Shown here one piece after another: positions 25,728 through 35,730 of a stretch of DNA of 64,000 nucleotides (positions within the stretch are counted from its first letter, which is position 1; the number at the start of each line of letters is the position of its first letter). This DNA is from DASZHJ01 sp963735465. GTDB lineage: Bacteria; Pseudomonadota; Alphaproteobacteria; ATCC43930; CGMCC-115725. The position numbers were made by a program, and so were the translations under genes. The notes under the pieces were generated by a model that did not search any database, was not told the origin of the DNA, and saw nothing but the letters and a program-made list of their open reading frames with translations. The stretch covers positions 2,480,001 to 2,544,000 of the forward strand of contig CAVTLA010000001.1 of NCBI GenBank assembly GCA_963735465.1. The letters run 5' to 3'.

Positions 25728-26252
25728 GTGAGCGCCCGTTTCAGCGACCAGTTGGTGGCGGTGCTACCACGGCTCCGGCGCTTCGCGCGCGGCCTGACCG
25801 GCTCGGCAGCCGACGCGGATGATCTGGTCCAGGCAGCGTGCGAGCGGGCCCTTACCCGAGAGCACCAGTTCCAGGAAGGCACCCGTTTCGACAGCTGGAT
25901 GTTCCGCATCGTGCAGACGATCTGGATCGACCAGATCCGAGCGCAGAACGTCCGCAAGGAGGAGCCGGAGGAAGAGGCCGAGCGCATGGGCACCGACGAG
26001 CCGGTGCGCCGGGTGGAGGCGAGACTGGCACTGGGCGAGGTACGCAACGCACTCAAGGAGCTACCGCCAGATCAACGGGCGGCCCTCCTCCTCGTGACAG
26101 TGGATGGCATGAGTTACAAGGAAGCGGCGGCTGTTGCCGAGGTGCCGGTGGGCACCATCATGAGCCGGCTTGCCCGGGCGCGTGTGGCGCTCCTGGCGAA
26201 GCTCGACGGCGGCGGCCCGGGAAGGAGCAAGGACGATGCAGAAGCTGACTGA
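25728..26252 (+). CDS. ECF RNA polymerase sigma factor
   Basis: 174 residues from the GTG at 25728. Region 2 is LRRFARGLTGSAADADDLVQ through DSWMFRIVQTIWIDQIRA, and region 4 is LPPDQRAALLLVTVDGMSYKEAA followed by the helix-turn-helix VGTIMSRLARARVALL. This is an extracytoplasmic-function sigma factor (no region 3). It overlaps the next gene, a membrane anti-sigma-like protein, by 17 bp, which is the usual pairing. The exact start is uncertain; the open frame reaches further upstream. Confidence 0.85.
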   Translation: MSARFSDQLVAVLPRLRRFARGLTGSAADADDLVQAACERALTREHQFQEGTRFDSWMFRIVQTIWIDQIRAQNVRKEEPEEEAERMGTDEPVRRVEARLALGEVRNALKELPPDQRAALLLVTVDGMSYKEAAAVAEVPVGTIMSRLARARVALLAKLDGGGPGRSKDDAEAD

Positions 26253-27114
26253 CGAGCTTTTGATCGGCTATCTCGATGGCGAACTCGACGCCTCGGCTTC
26301 GGCCGCGGTTGCGGCGGCGCTGGCGGAGGATTCCGAGCTGAACCGGCGGGCGCAGGCGCTTGGCGACAGCGCCGTGGCCTTGCGCGCTGCTTTCGACGAC
26401 GTCGTGCACGAGCCGGTGCCGGAGCGCCTGCTGGCGGCGGCGCGTGGCGAAACGCAGAATCAGACCCAGACCCAGACCGTGGTGCATTTCCCCGAGCCGC
26501 GGCAGCGTCCGGCCAAGCGCGCCGGCACGGCCTGGCGCGGCTGGGCGGCGCTGCCCATCGCGGCATCCGTTGCCAGCCTCGTCATCGGCGGAACGCTGGG
26601 CTATTTCGCAGCGACCTCGCCGCAGCTCGCGCCCACGACGGCGCAGGTGCAGCCCAATGTCCAGACCGTCAGCTCGAGCTGGCTCGACAATGTCGCGGGC
26701 TATCACAAGATGTTCGTGGCCGCTGGGCCCAATGACATCGGCCTGGTCGACGTCCCCGCCGATCCCCAGAACGATGCCGCGCGCAAGCTGACCCAGCAGC
26801 TGCCGCAGGACTTCCGGCTGCCCAATCTCAAGCCGTGGGGCCTGGTGTTCCAGGGCGCGCGCTTCCTCTTCATCGAGGGTCGCCCGGCGACGCAGCTGTT
26901 CTACACCACCGACAACGCCGCGCTCGGTCCGCTGACCGTCGTGGTGGCGAGCACATCAGGGACGGACTCCAATCCCGCCTTCGACCGTCGCGGCGACCTC
27001 AACGTGCTCTATTGGCGGCACCAGGGGCACATGTACACCCTCGTCGGCAGCGCTGACGTCGGCTATCTCTGGAACATCCACAACGACCTCGCCTGGCAGC
27101 TCGACGCGATCTGA
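26236..27114 (+). CDS. Transmembrane anti-sigma factor
   Basis: 292 residues. The N-terminal anti-sigma domain starts LTDELLIGYLDGELDASA and lacks the zinc-binding HxxxCxxC. A proline/arginine-rich stretch precedes one transmembrane helix at about 103-122, followed by a periplasmic domain. The overlap with the sigma gene indicates that it sequesters the sigma factor at the membrane. The signal it senses and the C-terminal domain family are unknown. Confidence 0.78.
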   Translation: MQKLTDELLIGYLDGELDASASAAVAAALAEDSELNRRAQALGDSAVALRAAFDDVVHEPVPERLLAAARGETQNQTQTQTVVHFPEPRQRPAKRAGTAWRGWAALPIAASVASLVIGGTLGYFAATSPQLAPTTAQVQPNVQTVSSSWLDNVAGYHKMFVAAGPNDIGLVDVPADPQNDAARKLTQQLPQDFRLPNLKPWGLVFQGARFLFIEGRPATQLFYTTDNAALGPLTVVVASTSGTDSNPAFDRRGDLNVLYWRHQGHMYTLVGSADVGYLWNIHNDLAWQLDAI

Positions 27115-27154
27115 GCGTCGAGCCGCCGGCCGGCATCCCCTGACGGCGGTGGCA

Positions 27155-27169
27155 TTAACCTCTTCTTAG
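27155..27169 (+). promoter_or_regulatory. CtrA-box-like sequence upstream of the acyltransferase gene
   Basis: TTAACCTCTTCTTAG matches TTAA-N7-TTAA except for the last base. CtrA is a cell-cycle regulator of Alphaproteobacteria; the spacing fits but a 15-bp near-match arises by chance fairly often, so support is weak. Confidence 0.2.
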
Positions 27170-27272
27170 GGCCGCCGCCCGTTCACTCCGAGACATCGTC
27201 CATCGCCCGGTAATGCGGCGCGCACGCGCGGTATGGCCGTGTGCGCTGCTTTGTCGACGAACGTGAACCGCC

Positions 27273-28463
27273 ATGGGCCGCTGGCATATCGAGATCGAGA
27301 GCATCGCGCCGGGCCTTCTCGTGCTCGCCGTCTTCTTTGCTCTCGGCCAGGCTCTCGCGGTCGGCAGCCGCTTTCATCGCGGCGTCCTCGCCGCCCAGGC
27401 GACCGGCCGCTACGGCGAGATCGACGGGCTCCGGGGATTTCTCGCTCCCGCCGTCTTCCTCTCGCACGTCGTCAGCAGCTACTACTGGTATCGCAGCGGT
27501 CATTGGGGCTGGCCGCCCTCCACCGCCTACACGCTCTGCGGCAGCGCGCCGGTGTCGCTCTTCTTCATGGTGACGGGCTTTCTGTTCTGGCGCCGCGCGG
27601 CGGCGGCGCCGGGGCGCATGGACATCAAGGCCCTCCTGCGATCCCGGCTGCGGCGCCTCGCCCCGCTCTACCTCACCTGCCTCACGGTCATCGTCGCCAT
27701 CGTCGGCATCGAGACCGGCTGGACTCTCGCCGTGCCGCCGATGGCGCTGGCGTCATCCCTGATCCAATGGGCGAGCTTTGGCGTCATGGGACTGCCTGAC
27801 ATCAACGGCCTCGCCCATACCACGCTGATCGATCCCGCGCTCTGGACCCTTCGCTACGAATGGCTCTTCTACCTGGCGCTCCCCGCCCTCTCCTTTCTGG
27901 CGACGCCCCGCCGCCTCGCCGGCCTGGTGCTGGCCGCGGCGGTCCTGTCCATGACCGGGCAATTGGCGCCCCTCGACTACGTCGCCGCCAATTTCCTGGT
28001 GGGTATGGTCGTCGCCCAAGTTGCGGTCTCGCGGCCGCTCCCCCCCATGCTGAGAACGCGCGCGGCAGCGGTATTGGCGCTGCTGCCGCTGGTGGCCCTC
28101 GCCCTGGGCAGCGACGGGGATTTCAGCATCCTCGAATCCCTGGCGCTGGCGCCGGTCTTCGCGGTGGTGGCGGCGGGCAATGATGTCTTCGGCACCCTGT
28201 CGACCCGGGCGGCACGCTGCCTGGGCCTGATCAGCTACGGCACCTACGTGCTGCACGGCATCGTGCTGTTCCTGGCGCTCGCGCTGGTGAGTCGCTTCGT
28301 CGCCATCGGCGATCTCGATCCCGCGGTCTATTGGGCGCTGACGGTCCCGATCGCCGCCGTCGTCGTGGCGGTCTCCGCCGCGAGTTACCGCTGGATCGAG
28401 CATCCCTTCCTGATCGCCCCATCGCCGGCGCCGACACCGGCCGTTCCCGTCGAGCACGCCTGA
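27273..28463 (+). CDS. Acyltransferase family 3 membrane protein
   Basis: 396 residues with about ten hydrophobic segments. The Acyltransferase_3 (OafA/NodX-like) N-terminal motif GEIDGLRGFLAPAVFLSHV is intact, with the catalytic-type Arg and His, and LISYGTYVLHGIVLF lies near the end. These inner-membrane enzymes acetylate or succinylate surface glycans. It sits between an ECF regulon and a glycan-export locus, so the substrate may be that glycan. There is no strong ribosome binding site. Confidence 0.83.
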   Translation: MGRWHIEIESIAPGLLVLAVFFALGQALAVGSRFHRGVLAAQATGRYGEIDGLRGFLAPAVFLSHVVSSYYWYRSGHWGWPPSTAYTLCGSAPVSLFFMVTGFLFWRRAAAAPGRMDIKALLRSRLRRLAPLYLTCLTVIVAIVGIETGWTLAVPPMALASSLIQWASFGVMGLPDINGLAHTTLIDPALWTLRYEWLFYLALPALSFLATPRRLAGLVLAAAVLSMTGQLAPLDYVAANFLVGMVVAQVAVSRPLPPMLRTRAAAVLALLPLVALALGSDGDFSILESLALAPVFAVVAAGNDVFGTLSTRAARCLGLISYGTYVLHGIVLFLALALVSRFVAIGDLDPAVYWALTVPIAAVVVAVSAASYRWIEHPFLIAPSPAPTPAVPVEHA

Positions 28464-28472
28464 GCCGCAGCT

Positions 28473-30228
28473 CTACGCCGCGCCCCGGAACTGGGTGTTG
28501 TAGAGATCGGCGAAAGCGCCGCCGCGGCGCAGCAGCTCCTGGAAGCCGCCGTGCTCGACGATGCCGCCGTCCCGCAGCACCAGGATCAGGTCGGCGTCGC
28601 GCACGGTGGAGAGCCGGTGCGCGATGATGAAGGTGGTGCGGCCTTCGGTGAGGCGGTGGATGCCCTCCATCACCATCGCCTCGGTCTCGACGTCCAGCGC
28701 CGAGGTCGGCTCGTCCAGGATCAGGATCGGCGCATCGCGCAGGATCGCCCGCGCGATGGTGAGGCGCTGCTTCTCGCCCTTCCGAGAGCGTGCCCGCGCC
28801 CTCGCCGATCGGGCTGTCGTAGCCCTCGGGCATCTGCATGATGCGGTCGTGGATGCGCGCGAGGCGCGCCGCCCGCTCGATCTCCTCGTCGGTGGCGCCG
28901 GGGCGGCCGTAGGCGATGTTGTCCTTGACCGAGAGCGGGAACACGAGCGGCGGCTGCAGCACCATGGAGATCTGCCGGCGCAGTGCGGCGATCCGGTATT
29001 CCCGGATATCGATGCCGTCGATCAGCACGCTGCCGGTGCTGGGATCGAAGAAGCGCGGCAACATGCCGAGCAGGGTCGATTTGCCGGCACCGGTCGGTCC
29101 CACCACCGCCACCTTGGTGCCGGGCTCGATCTTGAGATCGACGCTGTTGAGGACGGGCATCTGCGGCTGATACCGGAACGAGACCTGGCGCCATTCGACG
29201 GCGCCATGGGCGCCCTCGGCGCCGAAAGTCCGGGTGCCGTCCTTGAGGTCGGCCTCGATGTCGAGCACCTCGAAACAGCGCCGCGCGCCGATGCGGGCGC
29301 CGGCGATCAAGCCCCAGCTCTGGGTGATCTGGTTGACCGGCGCATAGAGCTGCGCGAGGTAGGAGATGAAGACGATGAGCTGGCCCAGGCTGAGACGCCC
29401 GCTCAGGACGGCGCTGGCGCCGACGTATAGGACAAGAGCGGTGCCGCCGGCGATGACCCCGTTCACCACGGCCGAATAGAAGGTCTGCCAGCCGTAGAGC
29501 TTGAGCGTCGCCTGCAGGCTCGCCCGGCTCGCCCCCATGAAGCGGCGGTGCTCCTCCTCCTCCTTGGTGAAGGCCTGCACAACCTTGATCGAGCTCATCG
29601 CCCACTGCACGAGGCTATAGACCAGGCTCTCCCGCTCGCGCACCTCGGTCGCGGCGACGTTGATCTTGCGGTTGAAGACGCTGATCAGCGCGAAGAGCGC
29701 CGGCACCACCGTCAGCGACAGCAAGGTCAGCGTCCAGTCGAGAGGAAACAGCACCGCCAGCATGCCGGCCAGCAGGATCAGGGCCGAGAGAATCGGCAGC
29801 ACGCCGTTCATCAGCATGGTCTGCACGGCGAAGCTGTCGGAGGTGACGCGATACATGAGATCGCCCACCTTCTGCCGGCTGTGGAAGGCCAGCGACAGGC
29901 GCTGCAGATGCCCCATCAGGGCGCCGCGCAGATCCGCCACCATGCGCTGGCCGACGCTGATGGTGGTCATGTTGTGGAGGAGCGTCAGGAGGCCGCTGCC
30001 GAAATTGATCACCACAAGGGCGACGCAGGCGCCGATCAGGAGAGTGCCGGTCGGCCAGGCCTGCAGCCAGGCAACTCCCGCCGGCTTTCCGCTCAGGACA
30101 TGGTCGATGATGATCTGCAGCGGCCAGGGCTTCAGGAGCTCGAAGCCCGCCATCAGGAAGACCTGGGCCAACGCAAAGAGGAAGCGCCAGCGATAGGGCC
30201 TGAGGAACGGCAGCAGCCGGCGCAGCAT
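28473..30228 (-). CDS. ABC exporter, fused permease and ATPase, frameshifted
   Basis: An MsbA-type half transporter with an N-terminal six-helix permease (about 15-320) and C-terminal ATPase. Visible are the Walker A GPTGAGKSTLLGM, a D-loop region and, after the frame break, the Walker B-side TSALDVE and HRLSTVRDADLILVL. The frame breaks near 28776-28783: the signature would read LSEGEKQR but one extra base is present. The span is 1756 bp (585 codons plus one). It starts 8 bp after the GH-GT gene and probably exports its product. LSEGE instead of LSGGE is a known variant. Confidence 0.82.
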
Positions 30229-30235
30229 GGGAGCG

Positions 30236-32828
30236 TCAGGCCGCGCTGGGCGCCAGCGAGGGCTCCAGGCGGGACTTGCTGAGGGGCGCGACCGGCTGCA
30301 GTCCTTCCTGCTTCGCCACGCCGTCGATGACGCGGTGCATGACATGCCCGAAGTCGAGGGTGTGATGCAGGATGAAGACGCCATGGGTGAGTCCGGCCAG
30401 CGCCACCACCGTGGCGACGAGGGGCGCGCCGGCGATGAGCGCCACCACCGCGACCCCGAAATACCCCCGCAGCAGCAGCTTGGAGAGCCGCGACAGGCCG
30501 AGGGTGCAGCGCACCCGCAGCAACCGCTTGTCGCCGCCATGGTTCTCGACGCAGCACAGGAGGCGCGCGCGGCTCCAGAGCCCCCGGGAGATCGTGAGAT
30601 CCCAGTCGCCCCAGCCGCTGTCCATGACGACGAAATAATTGAGCGGTGTCAGGAAGCGCATGAGGCCGCCGAGGAGCAATTCCTTCTCGTCGCCGCGCTC
30701 GCTCCAGTAAGAGAGTTGCAGCGCGCGGCGGCGCCAGGAAATACGCGCCTTCTGCTCGATGGGCTCGAGGGATTCCGGCCGATCCACGACTTTCAAGCCC
30801 CGGAAGCGCCACTTGAGCCGCTCCCAGCCGCGCAGGAAGGGCCCGAGATAGATCAGCACCGCCACCAGCGCGCGCGCCTTCAGGCCACGGAAGCGCTTGT
30901 CGATCGGCGCCCGGAGCGCGCAGTTGATCGCCAGCGCCCAGGTGGCGAGGAGCGGCAGCACCAGCAGCCAGTACCAGCCGCCCAGCGCCGCGCCGGCGAC
31001 CACCGCCACCAGCGCCGCCACGTTCCACTCGAAGCTGAGAGGCAGGCTCGCCGCCAGAGAGACCGGCGGCGCGTAGAGGGTCTGGAACAGCCCGCGGCCG
31101 AAGACGCCGGAATAGATCAGCGGCCGGCGCGAGATCGCCAGCGAGGAGGCGAGATCGCCGTAGATGCGCCCGGCCCACTTCGCCTGGCCCAGCATGTTGA
31201 AGCGGAAGGGATGCTTGGCATAGACCAGCGCCTCCGCCTTGCCGTAGCCGCGCTGCTGGCCGAAGTACGCCTGCACCGTGTTGCGGCGGAAGTGCCAGAC
31301 CGTGGCGGCGGGGCTGAAGCCGATGGTGTGGCCGGCGTCCTGGAAGCGCCAGCAGATGTCGACGTCGTCACCCGCCGCGCGATAGATCGGATCGAAGCCG
31401 CCGAGGCCCAGCAGCACGTCGCGCCGGAACGCCATGTTGCAGCCGGCGATGTGCTCGGCGGTGTCGTCGGTGAGCAGCACGTGGGTGGGCCCGCCCGGCG
31501 ATACCGCCACCGCCGACGGGCACCAGGCTGTCTTCCGGCGGCGGAAAGTTCGGGCCGCCGCAGGCGGTCAGGCCCTTCCGCTCCATGGTGGCGACGAGAT
31601 AGGTCAGCCAATCCGGATCGGCGACGCAGTCGCTGTCGGTATATGCGACGATCTCGCCGGTGGCGGCCTCGGCGCCGACATTGCGCGCCACGCTCAGGCC
31701 CTTGTTGGGCTGGCTGATGATGCGGCAATAGGGGAAGCGCTCGGAGATCGCGAGCGTGCCATCGGTCGAGCCGTCGTTGACGACGATCACCTCGTAGTCC
31801 GGATATGTGAGCGTCTCCAGCGAGGCGAGGCAGGCCTCCATGGTGCGCTCGGCATTGTAGGAGCAGACCACCACCGAGACCCGCGGGCTGCGGGTGAGCC
31901 GCGGCGGCACCGGCTCCTGGAAGCGCTCGGCCACGGCGGCGAAGGCGGGCTTGGGCTGGCGGTCGCGATCGACGAGGCCGAAGGCCCAATCTTCAATCAG
32001 GTGGCCGCCGGTGAACCACTCGTCGGTCCAGGCGAAGACGAAGGTGCCGGCGACGCCCATGTCGAAGGCGGCGCGGATCTGCCAGGACAGGATGCGCGCC
32101 TGCTCCTCCCGCCCCTCGCGGAAGGAATCGATGCCGAACTCGGTCAGCATCAGCGGCCGGTCGACCGCCATGTTGTGAAGCCGCGAGAGATAGCGCCGGA
32201 ACGCCGCCTCGTCGTGCAGGTAGACGTTGAAGCAGACGAAGTCGGTGAAATCGACGGTGAGGTATTCCGTCGACGGGAAATTGGCGTAGCTGACGAGGCC
32301 GGTGGGATGGATGTCCTTCACCGTCTTCATCACGCGCATGAGGAAGGCGCGGACCCTGTCGGGCCCATGCCAGCGGATCATGTCCGGCGGGATCTCGTTG
32401 CCGATGAGATAGGCGAAGATCGCGGGATGCCGGTTCAGGCCGCGCACGGCCTCGGCGACGGAGCGGACGATCTCGCCCTGGATCTTGCGGCTGTCGAGGA
32501 AGGTGATGTGCTGGGACCAGGGGATGCCCACCAGGACCCGGAGCCCCGCCGCCGCCGCCATGTCCAGGAGCCACACCGGCGGCACGGTGAAGACCCGCAC
32601 CACGTTGGCGCCCATCTGGCCCATCAGGGCAAAGTCCTTGGCGACCACGGGCGTCTCGGGAAACTGGCCGCCGTGGCTGCCGATGCCGAAGGGGCCGTAG
32701 GTCACGCCCTTGACGTAGAGCTTCTCGCCGCCAGCGAAGAAGAACTTGCCATAGACCCGGACGGGGGCCAGGGCCGGCGGCGTGGCCGATGCCGGGCTCT
32801 CCGGCAGCACCATGGAGGTCTCGTTCAT
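30236..32828 (-). CDS. Glycoside hydrolase-glycosyltransferase 2 fusion, frameshifted
   Basis: About 863 residues over a single frame break. Residues 25-305 resemble a clan GH-A TIM barrel: GNEI with the acid/base Glu at 145 and LTEFG with the nucleophile Glu at 230. Residues 315 onward are a GT2 domain: VSVVVCSYNAERT, VNDGSTDGT, DSD at 398-400, then after the shift GDDVDICWR and QQRGYGKAE, as in processive GT2 enzymes. Membrane helices follow and a C-terminal domain of unknown type. One extra C near 31518-31520 breaks the frame after residue 437 (2593 bp, 864 codons plus one). No signal peptide, so the hydrolase part is cytoplasmic. Confidence 0.8.
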
Positions 32829-32955
32829 GAGCGAAGGCTCCGTCGCGGGATAGGGCGGATTGTGCGGTCGGAATACAACGCCGCCGCCGTTCCGGCTATT
32901 CCCTTTCGCCGACGGGCCGAGGCCCCCGCCCCGTCAGGGGCCAGGGGCTACCCGG

Positions 32956-33961
32956 TCAGTTGCCGGCGGCGACCTGACGCTCCTCGGCGTCGCGGCCATG
33001 CCAGGCCCAGGCGGTCCTGATGATGGTGTCGAGGTCGGAGAGGCCGGGGGTCCAGCCCAGGACATCCCGGGCGCGCGACGGCGTCCGCCACCAGCACCGG
33101 CGGGTCGCCAGGGCGCCGGGGGCCCTCGCGCCGGGGAATGCGGTGCCCGGTGATCCGCTCCGCCGCCGCGATCACCTCGCGCACGGTGTGGCCTACCCCG
33201 GTACCCAGGTTGAGAGTGAGGCTCAGCCCGCCCCCCAGCAGCCGGTCCAGCGCCTTCACATGCGCCTCCGCCAGGTCCTGCACGTGGATGAAGTCCCGGA
33301 TCGCCGTCCCGTCAGGGGTGGCGTAGTCGGTGCCGAAGACGTCGATCTGCGCCCGGTTGCCCAGCGCCGCCTCCAGGACCAGAGGTATCAGATGGGTCTC
33401 CGGCTGGTGGTCCTCGCCGATCTCCCCCTCGGGGTCGGCGCCGGCGGCGTTGAAGTAGCGCAGCGTCGCATGGGTGAACCCATGCGCCGAGCCGTACCAC
33501 TGCAGCATCCGCTCCACCATCAGCTTGCTCTCCCCGTAGGGATTGACCGGCCGCTGGGGGGAACTCTCGGTGATCGGCACCTGCTCGGGCACACCATAGG
33601 TGGCGCAGGTCGAGGAGAACACGATGCGCCGCACATTGTGGGCGCGCATCGCCTCCAGCAGCCTCAGGCTGTTGGTGACGTTATTATGGAAATAGGCCTC
33701 GGGCTTGATGACGGACTCGCCCACATAGGCGAAGGCCGCGAAGTGCATGACGGCGGCGATGTCATACCGCTGGAAGGTGTCGGTGAGGCATTCGTTGTCC
33801 GCGAGGTCCGCGGTGACCAAGGGGCCCCACCGGACGGCCTCCCGGTGCCCGTAGACCAGGTTGTCGTAGGTGACAGGACGGTGCCCCGCCCGAGCTAGCG
33901 CCTTGCAGGCGTGGCTGCCGATATAGCCGGCGCCGCCGGTCACCAAAATCGTCTTGCCCAT
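32956..33961 (-). CDS. galE: UDP-glucose 4-epimerase, frameshifted
   Basis: An extended SDR enzyme interconverting UDP-glucose and UDP-galactose. MGKTILVTGGAGYIGSHA binds NAD; SSTCATYG and the YGESK active-site pair are intact. The frame breaks near 33066-33079: one extra base in a run of G and C. In the corrected frame the C-terminus reads RDVLGWTPGLSDLDTII and stops at 32956, giving about 334 residues. As written, the frame runs to 32948. It lies 127 bp upstream of the GH-GT gene in the same direction. Confidence 0.85.
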
Positions 33962-34376
33962 GGTCTACTGCGAGCCGCCGTTCAGGTTGAGGGGATGATC
34001 GCCCCCCGAGAACGGCTGCCGGTGCCCCCTTCTTCCGCCTTGAGCGGGATTTTTTACTTTTTCGTCTCCACGACGATCCCGGAACCCGTGCAAGGGTTGC
34101 ATCGTTCGTTGCACACAGGCCAGGAGCGTTAACCCGGCTTTATAGAGTCCCGGGTCTTCTTGACGTCCGACCGGGCCTGGTGACAATAGCCGCCACCCGG
34201 CCGGGAGGAGTGCCCCTCGAGGCGGCACCTGGGGAAATCGGGGGTTTCCTGGGGTTTTAGAGAGGGCCTGCCCCCCGCTTGCGACAGTTGGACGCGAGCA
34301 GGGATCTGGCGGGCACGGAATTTCCCGGCCAAGCTCACGTTGTCGGGGGGTATCTAGCAGGAGCCCAGGAGTTTTC
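33962..34376. other. Long intergenic region between divergent galE and ugd
   Basis: 415 bp with no convincing gene. It holds an EcfG-like promoter on the plus strand at 34081-34106, a T-rich stretch after TTGAGCGGGATTTTTTAC (34040-34057), several G-runs and the ugd ribosome binding site (CAGGAG, about 6 bases before the start). Divergent promoters for galE and ugd must be here. Confidence 0.7.
34081..34106 (+). promoter_or_regulatory. EcfG-type general stress promoter upstream of ugd
   Basis: GGAAC at 34081-34085, a 17-base spacer, then CGTT at 34103-34106. This is an exact match to the alphaproteobacterial EcfG consensus. The ugd start is 271 bp downstream, leaving a long leader, so another promoter may also operate. 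Confidence 0.6.
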
Positions 34377-35729
34377 ATGCGCATTGCTGTCATCGGTACC
34401 GGCTATGTCGGATTGGTCTCCGGGGCGTGCTTCTCGGAATTCGGCGTCAACGTCACCTGCGTCGATAAGGACGCCGGTAAGATCGACCGTCTCAAAGCCG
34501 GGGAGATCCCGATCTATGAGCCAGGCCTCGAGCAGCTGGTTCAAAGCAATGCCCGTGCCGGTCGGCTCTCCTTCACCACCGACCTGGCCGAGGCGGTGGC
34601 CGGGGTCGACGCGGTCTTCATCGCCGTCGGCACCCCCTCCCGCCGGGGCGACGGCCATGCCGACCTCTCCTATGTCTTCGCCGCCGCCGAGGAGGTGGCC
34701 AAGGCGCTCACCGGCTATGCCGTGATCGTGACCAAGTCCACCGTCCCCGTGGGCACCGGGCGCAAGGTCGCCGCGATCCTCCGCGGCATCCGCCCCGAGG
34801 GCTCCTTCGACGTCGCCTCCAACCCGGAATTCCTGCGCGAGGGCTCGGCCATCGGCGACTTCATGCGGCCGGACCGGGTGGTGATCGGCACCGAGACCGA
34901 GCGGGCGCGCGAGATCATGCGCGGGCTCTACCGCCCCTTGTTCCTGATCGAGACCCCGATCGTCTTCACCGCCATCGAGACCGCCGAGCTGATCAAGTAC
35001 GCCGCCAACAGCTTCCTCGCGACCAAGATCTCCTTCATCAACGAGATCGCGGACCTCTGCGAGAAGGTGGGCGCCGACGTCCAGGACGTCGCCAAGGGCA
35101 TCGGCCTCGACGGCCGCATCGGCGGCAAGTTTCTCCATGCGGGCGCCGGCTATGGCGGCTCCTGCTTCCCCAAGGACTGCCTAGCGCTCGTGCGAACTGC
35201 CCAGGAAGCAGGCGCCCCGATCACCATCATCGAGCAGGTCGTTCAGGTGAACGACGCCCGCAAGCGCAAGATGGCGGACAAGATCATCAAGGCCTGCGGC
35301 GGCAGCGTCGCCGGCAAGACCCTGGCGGTGCTGGGCCTCACCTTCAAGCCGAATACCGACGACATGCGGGAGGCGCCGAGCCTGACCATCCTCCCGGCCC
35401 TCCAGGAAGCCGGCGCCGAAGTCCGCGCCTTCGATCCCGAGGGCATGACCGAGGCCCGGCACCTGCTGCCCGGCATCGAGCTGGCCGAGAATGCCTACGA
35501 CGCCATGACCGGCGCCGACGCCGTGGTCCTGCTGACGGAGTGGAACGAGTTCCGCGCCCTCGATCTTGACCGGGTGCGGGGGCTCCTGAAGACACCCACG
35601 ATCATCGACCTCCGCAACGTCTACAAGCCCGCCGAGATGGCGGCGGCAGGGTTCTTCTACTTCAGCATCGGCCGCCGGCCGGGCGAGCCGCCGCACGCCG
35701 AGCAGCGTGTCCGCACATCGAGGACCTGA
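34377..35729 (+). CDS. ugd: UDP-glucose 6-dehydrogenase
   Basis: 450 residues. Oxidises UDP-glucose to UDP-glucuronate. Motifs: MRIAVIGTGYVGLVSGA for NAD, the conserved ETAELIKYAANSFLATKISF, and GYGGSCFPKD with the catalytic Cys at 263. The last 20 residues are extra and basic. The next gene, uxs, begins 1 bp after the stop, so the pathway UDP-glucose to UDP-glucuronate to UDP-xylose is encoded in one operon. CAGGAG precedes the ATG. Confidence 0.94.
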   Translation: MRIAVIGTGYVGLVSGACFSEFGVNVTCVDKDAGKIDRLKAGEIPIYEPGLEQLVQSNARAGRLSFTTDLAEAVAGVDAVFIAVGTPSRRGDGHADLSYVFAAAEEVAKALTGYAVIVTKSTVPVGTGRKVAAILRGIRPEGSFDVASNPEFLREGSAIGDFMRPDRVVIGTETERAREIMRGLYRPLFLIETPIVFTAIETAELIKYAANSFLATKISFINEIADLCEKVGADVQDVAKGIGLDGRIGGKFLHAGAGYGGSCFPKDCLALVRTAQEAGAPITIIEQVVQVNDARKRKMADKIIKACGGSVAGKTLAVLGLTFKPNTDDMREAPSLTILPALQEAGAEVRAFDPEGMTEARHLLPGIELAENAYDAMTGADAVVLLTEWNEFRALDLDRVRGLLKTPTIIDLRNVYKPAEMAAAGFFYFSIGRRPGEPPHAEQRVRTSRT

Positions 35730-35730
35730 C

